Source of the DNA: Mucilaginibacter sp. KACC 22773
GTDB taxonomy: Bacteria > Bacteroidota > Bacteroidia > Sphingobacteriales > Sphingobacteriaceae
DNA length: 64,000 bases
Direction: 5' to 3'
Assembly (NCBI RefSeq): GCF_028736215.1
Contig: NZ_CP117883.1
Location: 6,014,001 to 6,078,000 of the forward strand
The notes under the pieces were generated by a model. The model did not search any database. It was not told the origin of the DNA and was given only the letters and a program-made list of their open reading frames with translations. A program made the position numbers and the translations under genes. Below, piece after piece: positions 1 to 7,509 of this stretch (positions within the stretch are counted from its first letter, which is position 1; each line of letters opens with the position of its first letter).

Positions 1-405
1 GCATCGCTCACGAAAAGCTTTCAATTGCTGTAAAAATGCTGTGCCTGCGCCGGGAGTTTCCCGATCTAAAAGCTCCGCTTCCTGTTCTTCGGCGTAGATC
101 AGCTTATCCCAATCCTCATATTGGTGATAGAATAGCCGTATGTCGAAATGATGATATTCAATTTCCTCCCGGTTCATTGGCCGTGACAAGAACGGCATGG
201 CGTAATACAGTCCCATCGGGCGGCGGTTGCGGTCGCACCAGACTTCGGCGTGCATATACACATAGATACGCGGCGGGTATTTGGTCTGTGGTTTATAATA
301 AAAATCCACCCGACCCGATGTCTTACGTGGCAGGGCATTTACCTTATCATATTCGGCTTTTTCACGGGCATTCATCACATAGCCCTCTTTAATCTTCACC
401 ATCAT
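1..405 (-). CDS. Hypothetical protein, C-terminus cut by window start
   Basis: An open minus-strand frame of 135 codons runs from ATG at 405 (a second ATG is at 402) off the left edge without a stop. The N-terminal part reads MMVKIKEGYVMNAREK and continues with Tyr/Arg-rich sequence (FYYKPQTKYPPRIYVYMHAEVW is near residues 35-56). Codon use resembles the neighbouring mobile-element genes, and an A-rich stretch precedes the start. I do not recognise the family. By position and strand it belongs to the PRTRC-bearing element to its right. The plus-strand frame that overlaps it (36-392) is low-complexity and Arg/Pro-rich, and is taken as a shadow. Confidence 0.6.
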   Translation of the reverse strand, partial: MMVKIKEGYVMNAREKAEYDKVNALPRKTSGRVDFYYKPQTKYPPRIYVYMHAEVWCDRNRRPMGLYYAMPFLSRPMNREEIEYHHFDIRLFYHQYEDWDKLIYAEEQEAELLDRETPGAGTAFLQQLKAFRERC

Positions 406-488
406 TTTAGTTTTGAAATTGCCAGAGTTTCAGAAAAGCAAGCTGGCCGTAGGAGGGCATGCTTTTAGGAAAGTCTGGCTACCCAACA

Positions 489-535
489 CGCCATCCTGCC
501 TGTTGCGGATGAAAGCAGCAAGTGGCAGGATGGCG
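489..535. terminator. Long stable hairpin, terminator-like
   Basis: A perfect 12-bp stem (489-500 pairs with 524-535, sequence CGCCATCCTGCC) encloses a 23-nt loop. The loop itself contains a second 6-bp arm (TGTTGC with GCAGCA, one G-U pair). It sits 8 bp beyond the stop of the small minus-strand gene at 543-725. The T-run (TTTTTT at 539-544) lies on the plus-strand side, so it would work best as a plus-strand terminator. On the minus strand it may protect the 3' end of the message or separate it from the next gene. Confidence 0.55.
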
Positions 536-542
536 CGATTTT

Positions 543-725
543 TTATTCGTTTTTTAACCTGAGCAATTTCAGGCACACATCTTCCCAATAGGCTTGCAAT
601 CCCTCATCCAGTGTTTTGAACGAGGGGTGGTGATGCCTGTACTGGCGGTAATCGTCCGCCTGCAGGATGGCTAAATCCAAATTTTCGATGGTCATCACCT
701 GACCGTTTTTATCCACGATATTCAT
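543..725 (-). CDS. Small hypothetical protein (60 aa)
   Basis: A 60-residue protein starting MNIVDKNGQVMTIENLDLA, mostly acidic and polar, with a His-rich stretch (RQYRHHHPSF) near residue 30 and no membrane segment. It starts 5 bp after the stop of the ThiF-like PRTRC gene (730-1584), so it is probably the last gene of the PRTRC transcript. A strong hairpin follows its stop. The length and position suggest a real conserved accessory gene of Bacteroidota conjugative elements, but I do not recognise a named family. Confidence 0.6.
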   Translation of the reverse strand: MNIVDKNGQVMTIENLDLAILQADDYRQYRHHHPSFKTLDEGLQAYWEDVCLKLLRLKNE

Positions 726-729
726 AAAA

Positions 730-1584
730 TCATGCTGCTTGTGATTGCTGTTCTCCGTTCAGATTTTTTATTACAGGAGAAGTGATTTTGATGGGCGTTG
801 TCCTGAAATCCTTTAAGTTCATGAAAAAGCCGCAGTTGAAAAGTATTCCCTCCCTGAATAGCTGCCAAAGCAGGGATGAACCCATAGTGGCTAAGGCCGA
901 ATTGATGAACAAATCCTGTTTGGTCAGGGCTTCCGCTAAGGAACAGCTTGGCGTATCGTCGGTAGCATCTGCCGTTGCCAATAAATCCTTAAAGGTTTCG
1001 GTAACAAAAGGGAGATTTCCTACTGGTGCGTACTTTTTGGATTCCGGCTGCTTATGTTTGCCGATGGTCGAAAGAATTACCTGCCCCGTATCCTTGCTGT
1101 TACCTAAATCCATCCAGTATAAGGGTCGGTTTCGTTCGTAGGTATTGTAGCTGCTAAACTCTTGCAGCATGGCAGCAATTTCAAATCGGGAAACGGCATT
1201 GTCCACGCAGGAAATAAACAGATTGGCTTTGCCTTCGTTGGACTGGCTTTCCACATAGTCCGCATCATAGCGGCGGGTAACCGCTTTCCAATTCGTACCA
1301 AAAAAACGGTTGATCCGGTTAACAAGCACCACGCTTTTTGATAAGCCTAATTCCGCTTCGGCAAAAAGCTGCCTGCCGAGGTTGGCCTCGCTAACGGTAT
1401 CGTCATCATAAGCATAAACCATGAAGCCAGGGTGGTTAAGCGCAAGCATGGCCTGCTGCATACGGGCGAGGTTGGTGAGCATCTGACTGCCCGTACCGCC
1501 ACAGCCAATGATGTTCACAGTAATCGGGTTGGTCGGATTGATGAGGTAGTTGTCGGTAATGTGTATGGGTGTTAGCGTTTTCAT
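730..1584 (-). CDS. PRTRC system ThiF family protein (E1-like)
   Basis: A 284-aa ThiF/MoeB/E1-superfamily protein. The N-terminus carries the Rossmann nucleotide loop GCGGTGS (residues 27-33). NLGRQLF follows near residue 70 with a Lys about 11 residues later, matching the ATP-contacting Arg and Lys of E1 enzymes. The ISCVDN motif near residue 130 is the adenylation-site Asp-Asn signature. A PSCSLAEAL stretch near residue 210 is typical of the PRTRC version. E1-like enzymes adenylate the C-terminus of a ubiquitin-like protein. The likely partners here are the E2-like protein B (overlapping by 4 bp upstream) and the small protein C. PRTRC means ParB-related, ThiF-related cassette; the ParB-like member is not in this window. 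The biological role of the cassette is unknown. Confidence 0.92.
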   Translation of the reverse strand: MKTLTPIHITDNYLINPTNPITVNIIGCGGTGSQMLTNLARMQQAMLALNHPGFMVYAYDDDTVSEANLGRQLFAEAELGLSKSVVLVNRINRFFGTNWKAVTRRYDADYVESQSNEGKANLFISCVDNAVSRFEIAAMLQEFSSYNTYERNRPLYWMDLGNSKDTGQVILSTIGKHKQPESKKYAPVGNLPFVTETFKDLLATADATDDTPSCSLAEALTKQDLFINSALATMGSSLLWQLFREGILFNCGFFMNLKDFRTTPIKITSPVIKNLNGEQQSQAA

Positions 1585-2300
1585 TTTAGTAAATTTTTCA
1601 GGTGAAACTTATTCGGTATCAATACATCGGTTGGGAACGGCTCTTGCCCAGCGGTCAGGCTTTGCCAAAGCTGAACGATATTGCCCCTCACGGGCTGATG
1701 CCCGCTAAACAGGTGGCTGAAATAGCTGTTAAAAAAATAGTCCTGCCATCGTTCCATGAACTGTTCCAGTCCGCAGTCTTTGGGAATGCCTATACGTACA
1801 TTTCCCATGCATACCCTGCCGTCAGGATAGACATTAAAAAACGGGGCATGGCATAAAGGGGTGTTTTCTGTAAAATCGGTATCAGTTACCGCAAAAACCT
1901 GCAAGCTGTTTTTTCCGGCCTTCCAAACCAATGCGGGAATTTGCGCCATTCCCGATGAGATGTCCAAGTTTTCGGTAAACAACAATTTGACCGATTGGGG
2001 CGGCGTGTGCCAAACCGCATAACCCGATGAACCGCTGTTGATGGTCAGGATATTTTTGGGCATCAGTCCCGCAGGGTTCAAAAATCCCTGCGCTTTCTTT
2101 TCGCTTGCCTGTAAAGCTTTCGCCAATTTGTTGCATTCAGCAATCGATAAGGGATGCCCGTTGATGGGGCAGCCTGCTGCGTCCATATCGTAACTTTCTA
2201 TATAAAAATCGCTTTGGTGACCATCCCCTGTTTTCTGCATGATGAGCAGGGCTTTTACAGGCTCGTATAGATTACCAAATGTTCCGGTTAATTCTTTCAT
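1581..2300 (-). CDS. PRTRC system protein B (prokaryotic E2-like family D)
   Basis: A 239-aa protein matching the PRTRC protein B family, which is placed with the prokaryotic E2-like proteins (family D). The diagnostic block is near residues 149-169: LCHAPFFNVY followed by DGRVCMGN. This resembles the His and Gly-x-x-Cys arrangement around the catalytic Cys of ubiquitin-conjugating enzymes; here the His is residue 151 and the candidate Cys is 164. Its stop overlaps the ThiF-like gene start by 4 bp and its start overlaps the end of the 2297-3265 gene by 4 bp, so translation is coupled. By analogy it would accept an activated small protein from the ThiF-like enzyme by thioester. That reaction has not been shown for this family to my knowledge. 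Confidence 0.88.
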   Translation of the reverse strand: MKELTGTFGNLYEPVKALLIMQKTGDGHQSDFYIESYDMDAAGCPINGHPLSIAECNKLAKALQASEKKAQGFLNPAGLMPKNILTINSGSSGYAVWHTPPQSVKLLFTENLDISSGMAQIPALVWKAGKNSLQVFAVTDTDFTENTPLCHAPFFNVYPDGRVCMGNVRIGIPKDCGLEQFMERWQDYFFNSYFSHLFSGHQPVRGNIVQLWQSLTAGQEPFPTDVLIPNKFHLKNLLK

Positions 2301-3265
2301 GGCTTATGGTATAAAAGGGTGCATAAATCATCTATCAGTTTCAATAGCCTTTCCTCGTAGGCGAGTTCATCGGTATAAAGACCTTTAGGCTTGTTAAAAA
2401 AGGTGACTATCTCAGGTTCCTGATAACGGGTTCGTTCGTTAAAATCGTCGTTGACCATGTTTTTCAGGTCGTCGCTGATACTGTCCCGTACATTGCCGAT
2501 AAACGAGAAATATTCATGCATACCCACGTAATCATCATCGTAATCTTCGGGTTCATAGCCTTGCAGGCTGGCATGTTTATACAGGTTTTGGTTGGAAAAG
2601 GACTGCCACAGTTCCCAGGTTGTTTTGGCAACGGTCAGGCATTGCTTTTCAAATTCGGTAGCCGCCTTAAAGTTGGCTATCAGGCTGTCGAGGCTGTGGC
2701 GAAAACCGCTCGCCATCATTTTCTCCTGAATAAAATCCCCCTGTGATGCGGCATTATCATAATCGTATTTCTGCCTGCAATAGTCCTCTTCGTCATCCGC
2801 TTCAAAAGCCCGTTCATTGATCCATTCCTCCAAGCATTCGTAGTTGCGGTACATATAGGTATCATCGTCACGGTAATAATCTATACCAGCTTCTGCGTAT
2901 AGGTAGGCGCAAACGGCGGTGAGCAATTCACCGCAATGGGCGTGTTCAGGATTTTGCCACAGGTCGTAAATGGGCATAACGGGGATATAGTACAGCCCGA
3001 AATCGTTATTGAATGTTTCCGTTACGGTCAGGAATGTTTGGCTATCCTCCTCCTGCACAATTTGCAAAGCCCGATACCTTCCTTTTGCTTTCAGTTTGCG
3101 GTTGGCTTCCCGTTCTGCCATGAGGATATTGTAGGGATATGGCAGGGAGCGGTAATCCGTAAGCTGTAACCCGTAATGCTTTTCGAGGTAGGAAAGAGAT
3201 TTGAAAAAATCCCTTTCCAGTCCTGAAGCTTTGGGTAAATCGGGTGCAGGCTTGTACAGGGGCAT
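2297..3265 (-). CDS. PRTRC-cassette hypothetical protein (322 aa)
   Basis: This sits between PRTRC C and PRTRC B, and its 3' end overlaps protein B by 4 bp. I place the start at 3265 (MPLYKPAPDLPKASG). An AAGG lies about 8 nt upstream, and the start is 11 bp after the stop of the 57-aa gene at 3277-3450. The frame stays open to an ATG at 3400, but that extra stretch is Arg/Ala-rich and overlaps the 57-aa gene in another frame. The protein is soluble, mixed alpha/beta, Tyr- and Asp-rich (an acidic run with DDDD near residue 145 and EPEDYDDDY further on), with no known catalytic motif. It could be a divergent PRTRC protein F by position and size, but I cannot confirm that. Confidence 0.75.
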   Translation of the reverse strand: MPLYKPAPDLPKASGLERDFFKSLSYLEKHYGLQLTDYRSLPYPYNILMAEREANRKLKAKGRYRALQIVQEEDSQTFLTVTETFNNDFGLYYIPVMPIYDLWQNPEHAHCGELLTAVCAYLYAEAGIDYYRDDDTYMYRNYECLEEWINERAFEADDEEDYCRQKYDYDNAASQGDFIQEKMMASGFRHSLDSLIANFKAATEFEKQCLTVAKTTWELWQSFSNQNLYKHASLQGYEPEDYDDDYVGMHEYFSFIGNVRDSISDDLKNMVNDDFNERTRYQEPEIVTFFNKPKGLYTDELAYEERLLKLIDDLCTLLYHKP

Positions 3266-3276
3266 AAAGCTGTGCC

Positions 3277-3450
3277 TTAAAAAACCATTGGCAGCAGGTG
3301 CTGCGGTGCTGATTTCGGGCGGTTGAGCCTTGCTTCCTGCGCATCGGGCAGCCTGTCGAGGTCTTTGGCGAAGTGTGCGATTTGCTGATGTAGTTTCCAT
3401 AGCTGTTGGTTGCGTTCTTTGATTAATCCTTTGTCATTTGCTGTTCTCAT
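3277..3450 (-). CDS. Small basic hypothetical protein (57 aa)
   Basis: A 57-codon frame from ATG at 3450 to TAA at 3277-3279. The product starts MRTANDKGLIKERNQQLW and is a predicted helical, Lys/Arg/Gln-rich protein. It starts 4 bp after the stop of PRTRC C (3455), and its stop lies 11 bp before the best start of the next gene. This tight packing, and the natural composition compared with the competing Arg-rich frame, support it as a real gene. No family is recognised. Confidence 0.6.
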   Translation of the reverse strand: MRTANDKGLIKERNQQLWKLHQQIAHFAKDLDRLPDAQEARLNRPKSAPQHLLPMVF

Positions 3451-3454
3451 GGTT

Positions 3455-3673
3455 TTACCCTTTCACCCCTATGGTGGACACAAATTCATATTCCCTGCAA
3501 TCATCTACAAATTCCGGCCCTGTGATTTTGGCGGTGGTGAGGATAGCGTACAGGTTGCTGTAATAGTTGCAGACCGCTTCGGGGCTGAAATCCTCGTTGG
3601 GGTCGGTCAGGCGTATCTTTTGCCCGTTCTCGGTGTGGACAAAAACTCTTGGTAGTAATTTCGTTGCTAACAT
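3455..3673 (-). CDS. PRTRC system protein C (ubiquitin-like)
   Basis: A 72-aa protein matching PRTRC protein C. It has the family pattern of an N-terminal RVFVHT strand, a DPN motif (residues 24-26), SPEAV, YYSNLYAILTTA, ITGPEF, and a C-terminal tail ending STIGVKG. As I recall, this family is grouped with the bacterial ubiquitin-like (Prok_Ub) proteins. The terminal Gly is what an E1-like enzyme would need to adenylate. It is encoded 12 bp after PRTRC E, and its E1- and E2-like partners follow in the same operon. Conjugation to targets is inference; a non-covalent role is also possible. Confidence 0.88.
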   Translation of the reverse strand: MLATKLLPRVFVHTENGQKIRLTDPNEDFSPEAVCNYYSNLYAILTTAKITGPEFVDDCREYEFVSTIGVKG

Positions 3674-3685
3674 GGCTTTGGGGTT

Positions 3686-4276
3686 TTATTCTGCGTTAAA
3701 ATTTAAGAGTGCTTTCTCGTACAGGTTCGCCTGTTGTTCTAAATACTGGCGTTTCTTTTTCAGTTCGTTTTCCTTGTTGGGGTGTTCCTCCACGCTTGGC
3801 AGGACGGTCAGGGCTTCGGAAAATTTGAGTTTTTTTATCAGTTCGGTCACATTTTCCATTGCTGTATCATAGGCTTTTTTCTTGTCCTCCTTGCTGATTT
3901 TCGGTTCGGGCAATTCCGCATCTTCCGTCTTTTTCGGGGTAGCGGTCGCCTGTGCCTTTTCCTTGTTCTTTTTATCCTGCTCCATTTTAGAAGCTGCTTT
4001 AGCCTGTTCCACGCTTTTGAGGTGGGCTTCCAGATTGGTTTGCAGTTCAGCCGTCTTGGTTACAGGCTCGGTTATCTTGGTAAAAAATGCCTCGTCCAAA
4101 TCCTGCGCTGTGCCTGTGAGCGTGTACGGGATAATCAGCTTTACGGCTTTATCCCCGCAGGTAGCGTTAAAAAGTTCCGATACGGTCATATTGCCGTCTG
4201 CATCGGTTTGGATGACTAACTTCCACGTGCCGGGAAGATTAAGGCTTGCTATGTTTTGAAAAAAGTTCGTTGTCAT
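3686..4276 (-). CDS. PRTRC system protein E
   Basis: A 196-aa protein matching PRTRC protein E. It has an N-terminal domain (residues 1-70, MTTNFFQNIASLNLPGTWKL, with a beta-rich TLTGTAQDLDEAFF segment). A long Lys/Glu/Gln-rich region predicted as coiled coil and linker follows (residues 75-135), then a C-terminal helical part with KKKRQYLEQQANLYEKAL. Proteins of this family in other phyla share this charged middle. It is the first recognisable gene of the cassette in transcription order, with genes 4281-4955 and others upstream. Function is unknown. Confidence 0.88.
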   Translation of the reverse strand: MTTNFFQNIASLNLPGTWKLVIQTDADGNMTVSELFNATCGDKAVKLIIPYTLTGTAQDLDEAFFTKITEPVTKTAELQTNLEAHLKSVEQAKAASKMEQDKKNKEKAQATATPKKTEDAELPEPKISKEDKKKAYDTAMENVTELIKKLKFSEALTVLPSVEEHPNKENELKKKRQYLEQQANLYEKALLNFNAE

Positions 4277-4280
4277 GATT

Positions 4281-4955
4281 TTAATTTTTTGGTGTCCGTT
4301 TGTTTAATGCTACTAAGTGGTTTGCCGACCTGCCGTCTGCGGTAAACAGGTATTCATTCATTAAAATGCTTTCCTTAATGGCGGTATCACTGGTTAGGAA
4401 GTCGTATTGATTTTCGAGGGATTTGTACAGGTAACGGTTCAGGATTTCAGCAACCGAGCGTAACCATTCTTCCAATTTGTCCAGTTCTTCAAAGATGTTG
4501 TCGTGTGTTTTGCCATCCCTTATAACTTCCGAGATACCTAAATCGGTTACTACGCCAAATTGCCGTGACCTGCCTATAATTTGGGGTTCGCCTGGCAATA
4601 AGCCGTTTGCGACCAATGACATTACCCTGCGGTCAACCTGCGGGATTATGAATACAAATTCCTGCATCGGGGCGTAATCTTTCCAAGATTGGTTAGCAAC
4701 CGCCGTAAGCAGTTTGGGTATATCTACCATAGCGGAGAAACCGCTGCCATCGCCCTGCGAATAGAAACCCCTAAATTTGATACTGTCTTTGCTAACCGCT
4801 ATCCCTATGTAGGAACAGAGTTCAACAAAGTCCTCAAATTCATCGTCCCACCAATCAAAGTTGACGTTCAAATCCCGGTAGGTGGTCAGGGCTTTCCCTT
4901 TAGCTTCCTTGTCCAGTTCGTTAAAGCTGTATAGTTTGAGTTTTATCGTTTTCAT
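4281..4955 (-). CDS. Phage/element-associated hypothetical protein (KA-WW-type)
   Basis: A 224-aa protein starting MKTIKLKLYSFNELDKEAKG. The pattern of a Lys/Ala helix, then NFDWWDDEFEDF, then FRGFYSQGDGSGFS near residue 65 is seen in a family of phage and plasmid proteins of unknown function, sometimes labelled antitoxin-like. I chose ATG at 4955, 2 bp after the TGA of the upstream gene, rather than the TTG at 4961. It sits 4 bp before PRTRC E in the same operon. No catalytic residues can be named, and the antitoxin label has no support here because no toxin is adjacent. Confidence 0.7.
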   Translation of the reverse strand: MKTIKLKLYSFNELDKEAKGKALTTYRDLNVNFDWWDDEFEDFVELCSYIGIAVSKDSIKFRGFYSQGDGSGFSAMVDIPKLLTAVANQSWKDYAPMQEFVFIIPQVDRRVMSLVANGLLPGEPQIIGRSRQFGVVTDLGISEVIRDGKTHDNIFEELDKLEEWLRSVAEILNRYLYKSLENQYDFLTSDTAIKESILMNEYLFTADGRSANHLVALNKRTPKN

Positions 4956-4957
4956 GG

Positions 4958-5251
4958 TCAAATGATTTGATTTCCAGTTAATAGTGTCGGAAAAATGCAG
5001 TTGCCGGGAATTACTATAATTCCTGTGTCCCGTATGGTAAAGAAGTCGCTTCTTTTGTTGGCGTAATTGCGGTAAAGTTCCCTGTAATCACCATCCTGAA
5101 ATGGTGTGACTGCTTCATAGTCCCGGTAATTAATCAGGTTAACCAACTCGTTAAAATCATATTTCTTTTTTTGACGGACGGGTATTAAGTCACCGAGTGA
5201 AAAGTCTATATCGGGCTTACCGTTTTTGCCTTTTAATGTGTAAGTTTTCAT
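4958..5251 (-). CDS. Hypothetical protein (97 aa)
   Basis: A 97-aa protein, MKTYTLKGKNGKPDIDFSLG at the N-terminus, with a basic PVRQKKKYDF segment and a hydrophobic C-terminus (IIVIPGNCIFPTLL). Its start overlaps the previous gene's stop by 4 bp (ATGA at 5248-5251), and the next gene starts 2 bp after its own stop, so it is translated as part of the operon. No family is recognised. No signal peptide or membrane helix is evident. Confidence 0.65.
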   Translation of the reverse strand: MKTYTLKGKNGKPDIDFSLGDLIPVRQKKKYDFNELVNLINYRDYEAVTPFQDGDYRELYRNYANKRSDFFTIRDTGIIVIPGNCIFPTLLTGNQII

Positions 5252-5715
5252 AACCCTTGCCCTTTCTTCCGCTCTAAAAGGATTTCGAGTATGGGCTCGT
5301 TATCCTCATAACTGTTGTTTTCAAAAGTGTAGGTGTCCGTTTCTTCGTCATAATCGTACAGGTCAAAATCGGACGCCTCTAAGAAAATGTCGTGCAGTTC
5401 CCCCGCTTCATAGGTTGCCTGACCGTAAATCAGGTTGCCCGTTTCTGTATAGTCCAGTATAAAACCAACTCCGTAATAGTCTGCTACCTGTCCGAGGGCG
5501 TTGAAGTTTGGTGTCCATCTTGTATCGTAAAACAGCAGGTCGCCGTCCCATTCGATATTAAAGAACCAATCCTTATCGGGTGTGATGAACTCAGGCATTT
5601 GTCCTTTTTCTTCCTGTTTTTCTTTGATTGCCATGTGGGTGAACAGCATAGCTATTTTATCTATTTGGCTTTGTTCACCTGTGAACACCGCCATATTTCT
5701 GCACATATTTGCCAT
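5248..5715 (-). CDS. YubB/DUF1281-like ferredoxin-fold protein
   Basis: A 155-aa acidic protein starting MANMCRNMAVFTGEQSQIDK. The opening (M-A-N-x-C-x-N, then a beta-strand and a Q-x-x-I helix), the middle YDTRWTPN with GVGFILDYTE, and the very acidic C-terminal half (DFDLYDYDEETD) match the DUF1281/YubB-like ferredoxin-fold proteins of plasmids and phages. The function of that family is not established. It overlaps the downstream 97-aa gene by 4 bp. Acidic DNA-mimic proteins exist on mobile elements, but nothing here proves that role. Confidence 0.7.
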   Translation of the reverse strand: MANMCRNMAVFTGEQSQIDKIAMLFTHMAIKEKQEEKGQMPEFITPDKDWFFNIEWDGDLLFYDTRWTPNFNALGQVADYYGVGFILDYTETGNLIYGQATYEAGELHDIFLEASDFDLYDYDEETDTYTFENNSYEDNEPILEILLERKKGQGL

Positions 5716-5724
5716 TGTTTGATT

Positions 5725-6102
5725 TTAAGGATTAAAAAAAAGTTCTACCGCTGTTTTGAATTTCGGGTCGGTGTGCTTGTCCTGTTCGGTATAATTCGTC
5801 AGGCAGTGATGTAGGAATAATGCACCATAACCGTCAAAAAGCTGGTCGGAAAAGAGCGCACTGCTTTTCTCCAGTTGCTTGCCATACTTTTTGATTTTGC
5901 GGTCGGCATCTTCAGATAGCTGAAACCAAAAATCTATCCCGAACAATTGGTTTTTCCATACTTTGCGCACCTCGTCGGGATGGTCTTTCATAAAGGCTGA
6001 CATTTCCTGTGCATAGGTCAAAAAGCCGGGAATTTCGGGTAGGAATAAAGCGTGTAATAGTTTCGCCTTTTCTACATTATTGAATGTGTGTAATGTTTTC
6101 AT
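5725..6102 (-). CDS. Hypothetical protein (125 aa)
   Basis: A 125-aa protein, MKTLHTFNNVEKAKLLHALF at the N-terminus, predicted mostly alpha-helical with aromatic residues (WKNQLFGIDFWFQL near residue 50). It has no signal peptide. It is packed 9 bp before the DUF1281-like gene and 12 bp after the 80-aa gene, all on the minus strand in the mobile-element operon. I recognise no named family. Confidence 0.65.
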   Translation of the reverse strand: MKTLHTFNNVEKAKLLHALFLPEIPGFLTYAQEMSAFMKDHPDEVRKVWKNQLFGIDFWFQLSEDADRKIKKYGKQLEKSSALFSDQLFDGYGALFLHHCLTNYTEQDKHTDPKFKTAVELFFNP

Positions 6103-6114
6103 CTTGCTGATGCT

Positions 6115-6357
6115 TTAATTCGTTTGGGGTATATAGGTGAGTATTTTGCCTGCGATATTATCATGGTGTGCTATGCTCGTATAGCCGTGCCGTGCGATGT
6201 CGTCTATGTGGCTTTGTAAAATTGCCTGTTCGTTTTCCTTGCCACGTCCGGTAAATCGGTCGGGTTTGCGGTATCTATAGGCGAACTCGTACACATCTTT
6301 GCAATCTGTTACCGCTGAACCGATTACCCATTTGGGGATGTTGCTATTGGTTTCCAT
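6115..6357 (-). CDS. Hypothetical protein (80 aa)
   Basis: An 80-aa protein, METNSNIPKWVIGSAVTDCK at the N-terminus, followed by an Arg/Tyr-rich segment (YRYRKPDRFTGRGKEN) and His-rich SIAHHDN. It is compact and soluble. It lies 42 bp after the DUF932 gene and 12 bp before the next gene in the same direction. No family is recognised. Confidence 0.6.
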   Translation of the reverse strand: METNSNIPKWVIGSAVTDCKDVYEFAYRYRKPDRFTGRGKENEQAILQSHIDDIARHGYTSIAHHDNIAGKILTYIPQTN

Positions 6358-6399
6358 CTGCTATTGTTTTAAAATGAGGGGGATTGCTCCCCCTTTGGA

Positions 6400-7461
6400 T
6401 TATTGGTTGAGGGTTAATGCTGCTGCTCCGCTTTTGGCATAGCCGAGGCACAGATCAAATGCCGCTTGTGTGCGCAGTTGTCCAGTACCGCCTATGATGG
6501 ATTTTACTTTTGCTTCATCGTCCTTGTATTCCTTGACATTTTGGAAGTAGCCAGTAATTGCGTTGAACGCCCCGAACAAAGTCCCTTTGGTGGTTTCGGT
6601 CTGTTGGGTCGGGCTTGCCATTGCGTACATAAAGGCATTATCGCAGATGTTTTTGAACACGGTAGAAAGTTCTTCTCCTGTTTTCAGGCTCTTTAAAACT
6701 TCCTTGCTTGGTGCCATCGCCTGTTGGATGAGTTTCATTACATCCTTATCGGTGATACGTACTTTTGTCCATTGGTTAAATATGCCGTTCAGTTCATCAG
6801 CCATTTTATTGGATATGCCCATTACCTTGTGCGCTTCCTTTAGCCTGTCCTCTGCGTTGGCGGTGTGGCGTATCTTGATGGTATTGGAGCTGTTACGGAG
6901 TGCTGCGCCTAAAGTATTCTGGCAGACAATTCTGACAGGGGTAAATGCTGCGGTGATACTGCCCGAGCCATCATGTGAAGTGGTCAGGAAAAGGTATTTT
7001 TCGATGTAATCATCGCTACCGACTTTGATATAGCCGGGAAGTTTGGCGGTAATAAAAATGCGCTCCCCGTTGCCTAAAGCCCCTGCGGTTTCGTACTGCA
7101 TGCCGTCCCCGCCGACAATGGCGTCAAAAAAGCTGAACGCGTCCCGGTTCTGTACGATGCTGTAATCCCTGCCCACTACGCCCAATATGGCATTGTTATC
7201 GGTGCGCATGGTGGCGTAGTAGTTGGGTACGACAATGTCCGTCCCTGCAATGAGTTCGCCTTCGTTGCCTACGGTCATTGCCCTGCTTTGGGTAAACAGC
7301 GGTGATTTGATTACTTCATAATCAAGCCCTGCAAACTGCAATGCTTCTTTACTGGTGGGATAGTCCTGTACGATTTGCCCTAATCCGTGCCATGCCTTTT
7401 GCTTTACGCTGAAAAAACTGTGTTGTCCTGTTTGCTCGTTGAAATTGATGTTATGTGCCAT
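6400..7461 (-). CDS. DUF932 domain-containing protein
   Basis: A 353-aa protein of the DUF932/phage-plasmid-like family. The N-terminus (HSFFSVKQKAWHGLG, residues 15-29) is the family hallmark, with TGIDIVVPN-like GTDIVVPNYYA near 75, GRDYSIVQNRDAF near 100, and TTSHDGSGSITAAFTPVRIVCQNTL near 160-185. DUF932 proteins are common on conjugative elements, plasmids and phages; their function is unknown. It is upstream of the small-gene operon and 48 bp downstream of the SSB gene. Length is near the family norm, so it looks intact. Confidence 0.88.
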   Translation of the reverse strand: MAHNINFNEQTGQHSFFSVKQKAWHGLGQIVQDYPTSKEALQFAGLDYEVIKSPLFTQSRAMTVGNEGELIAGTDIVVPNYYATMRTDNNAILGVVGRDYSIVQNRDAFSFFDAIVGGDGMQYETAGALGNGERIFITAKLPGYIKVGSDDYIEKYLFLTTSHDGSGSITAAFTPVRIVCQNTLGAALRNSSNTIKIRHTANAEDRLKEAHKVMGISNKMADELNGIFNQWTKVRITDKDVMKLIQQAMAPSKEVLKSLKTGEELSTVFKNICDNAFMYAMASPTQQTETTKGTLFGAFNAITGYFQNVKEYKDDEAKVKSIIGGTGQLRTQAAFDLCLGYAKSGAAALTLNQ

Positions 7462-7509
7462 GATGGTAATTTTTTAAGTCTTTTGAAAATTGTTAATGAT
7501 TGGGTTTGC

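Noticed and set aside
36..392. Plus-strand frame of 118 codons at the left edge
   Set aside because: It is Arg/Pro-rich and shadows a continuous minus-strand gene with better codon use that runs off the window.
3266..3400. N-terminal extension of the 322-aa PRTRC-associated protein
   Set aside because: Unnatural Arg-rich sequence overlapping a better 57-codon gene; a ribosome-binding site supports the start at 3265.
4281..4955. Toxin-antitoxin pair
   Set aside because: The antitoxin-like label of this family has no partner toxin here; neighbours are small unknown element genes.
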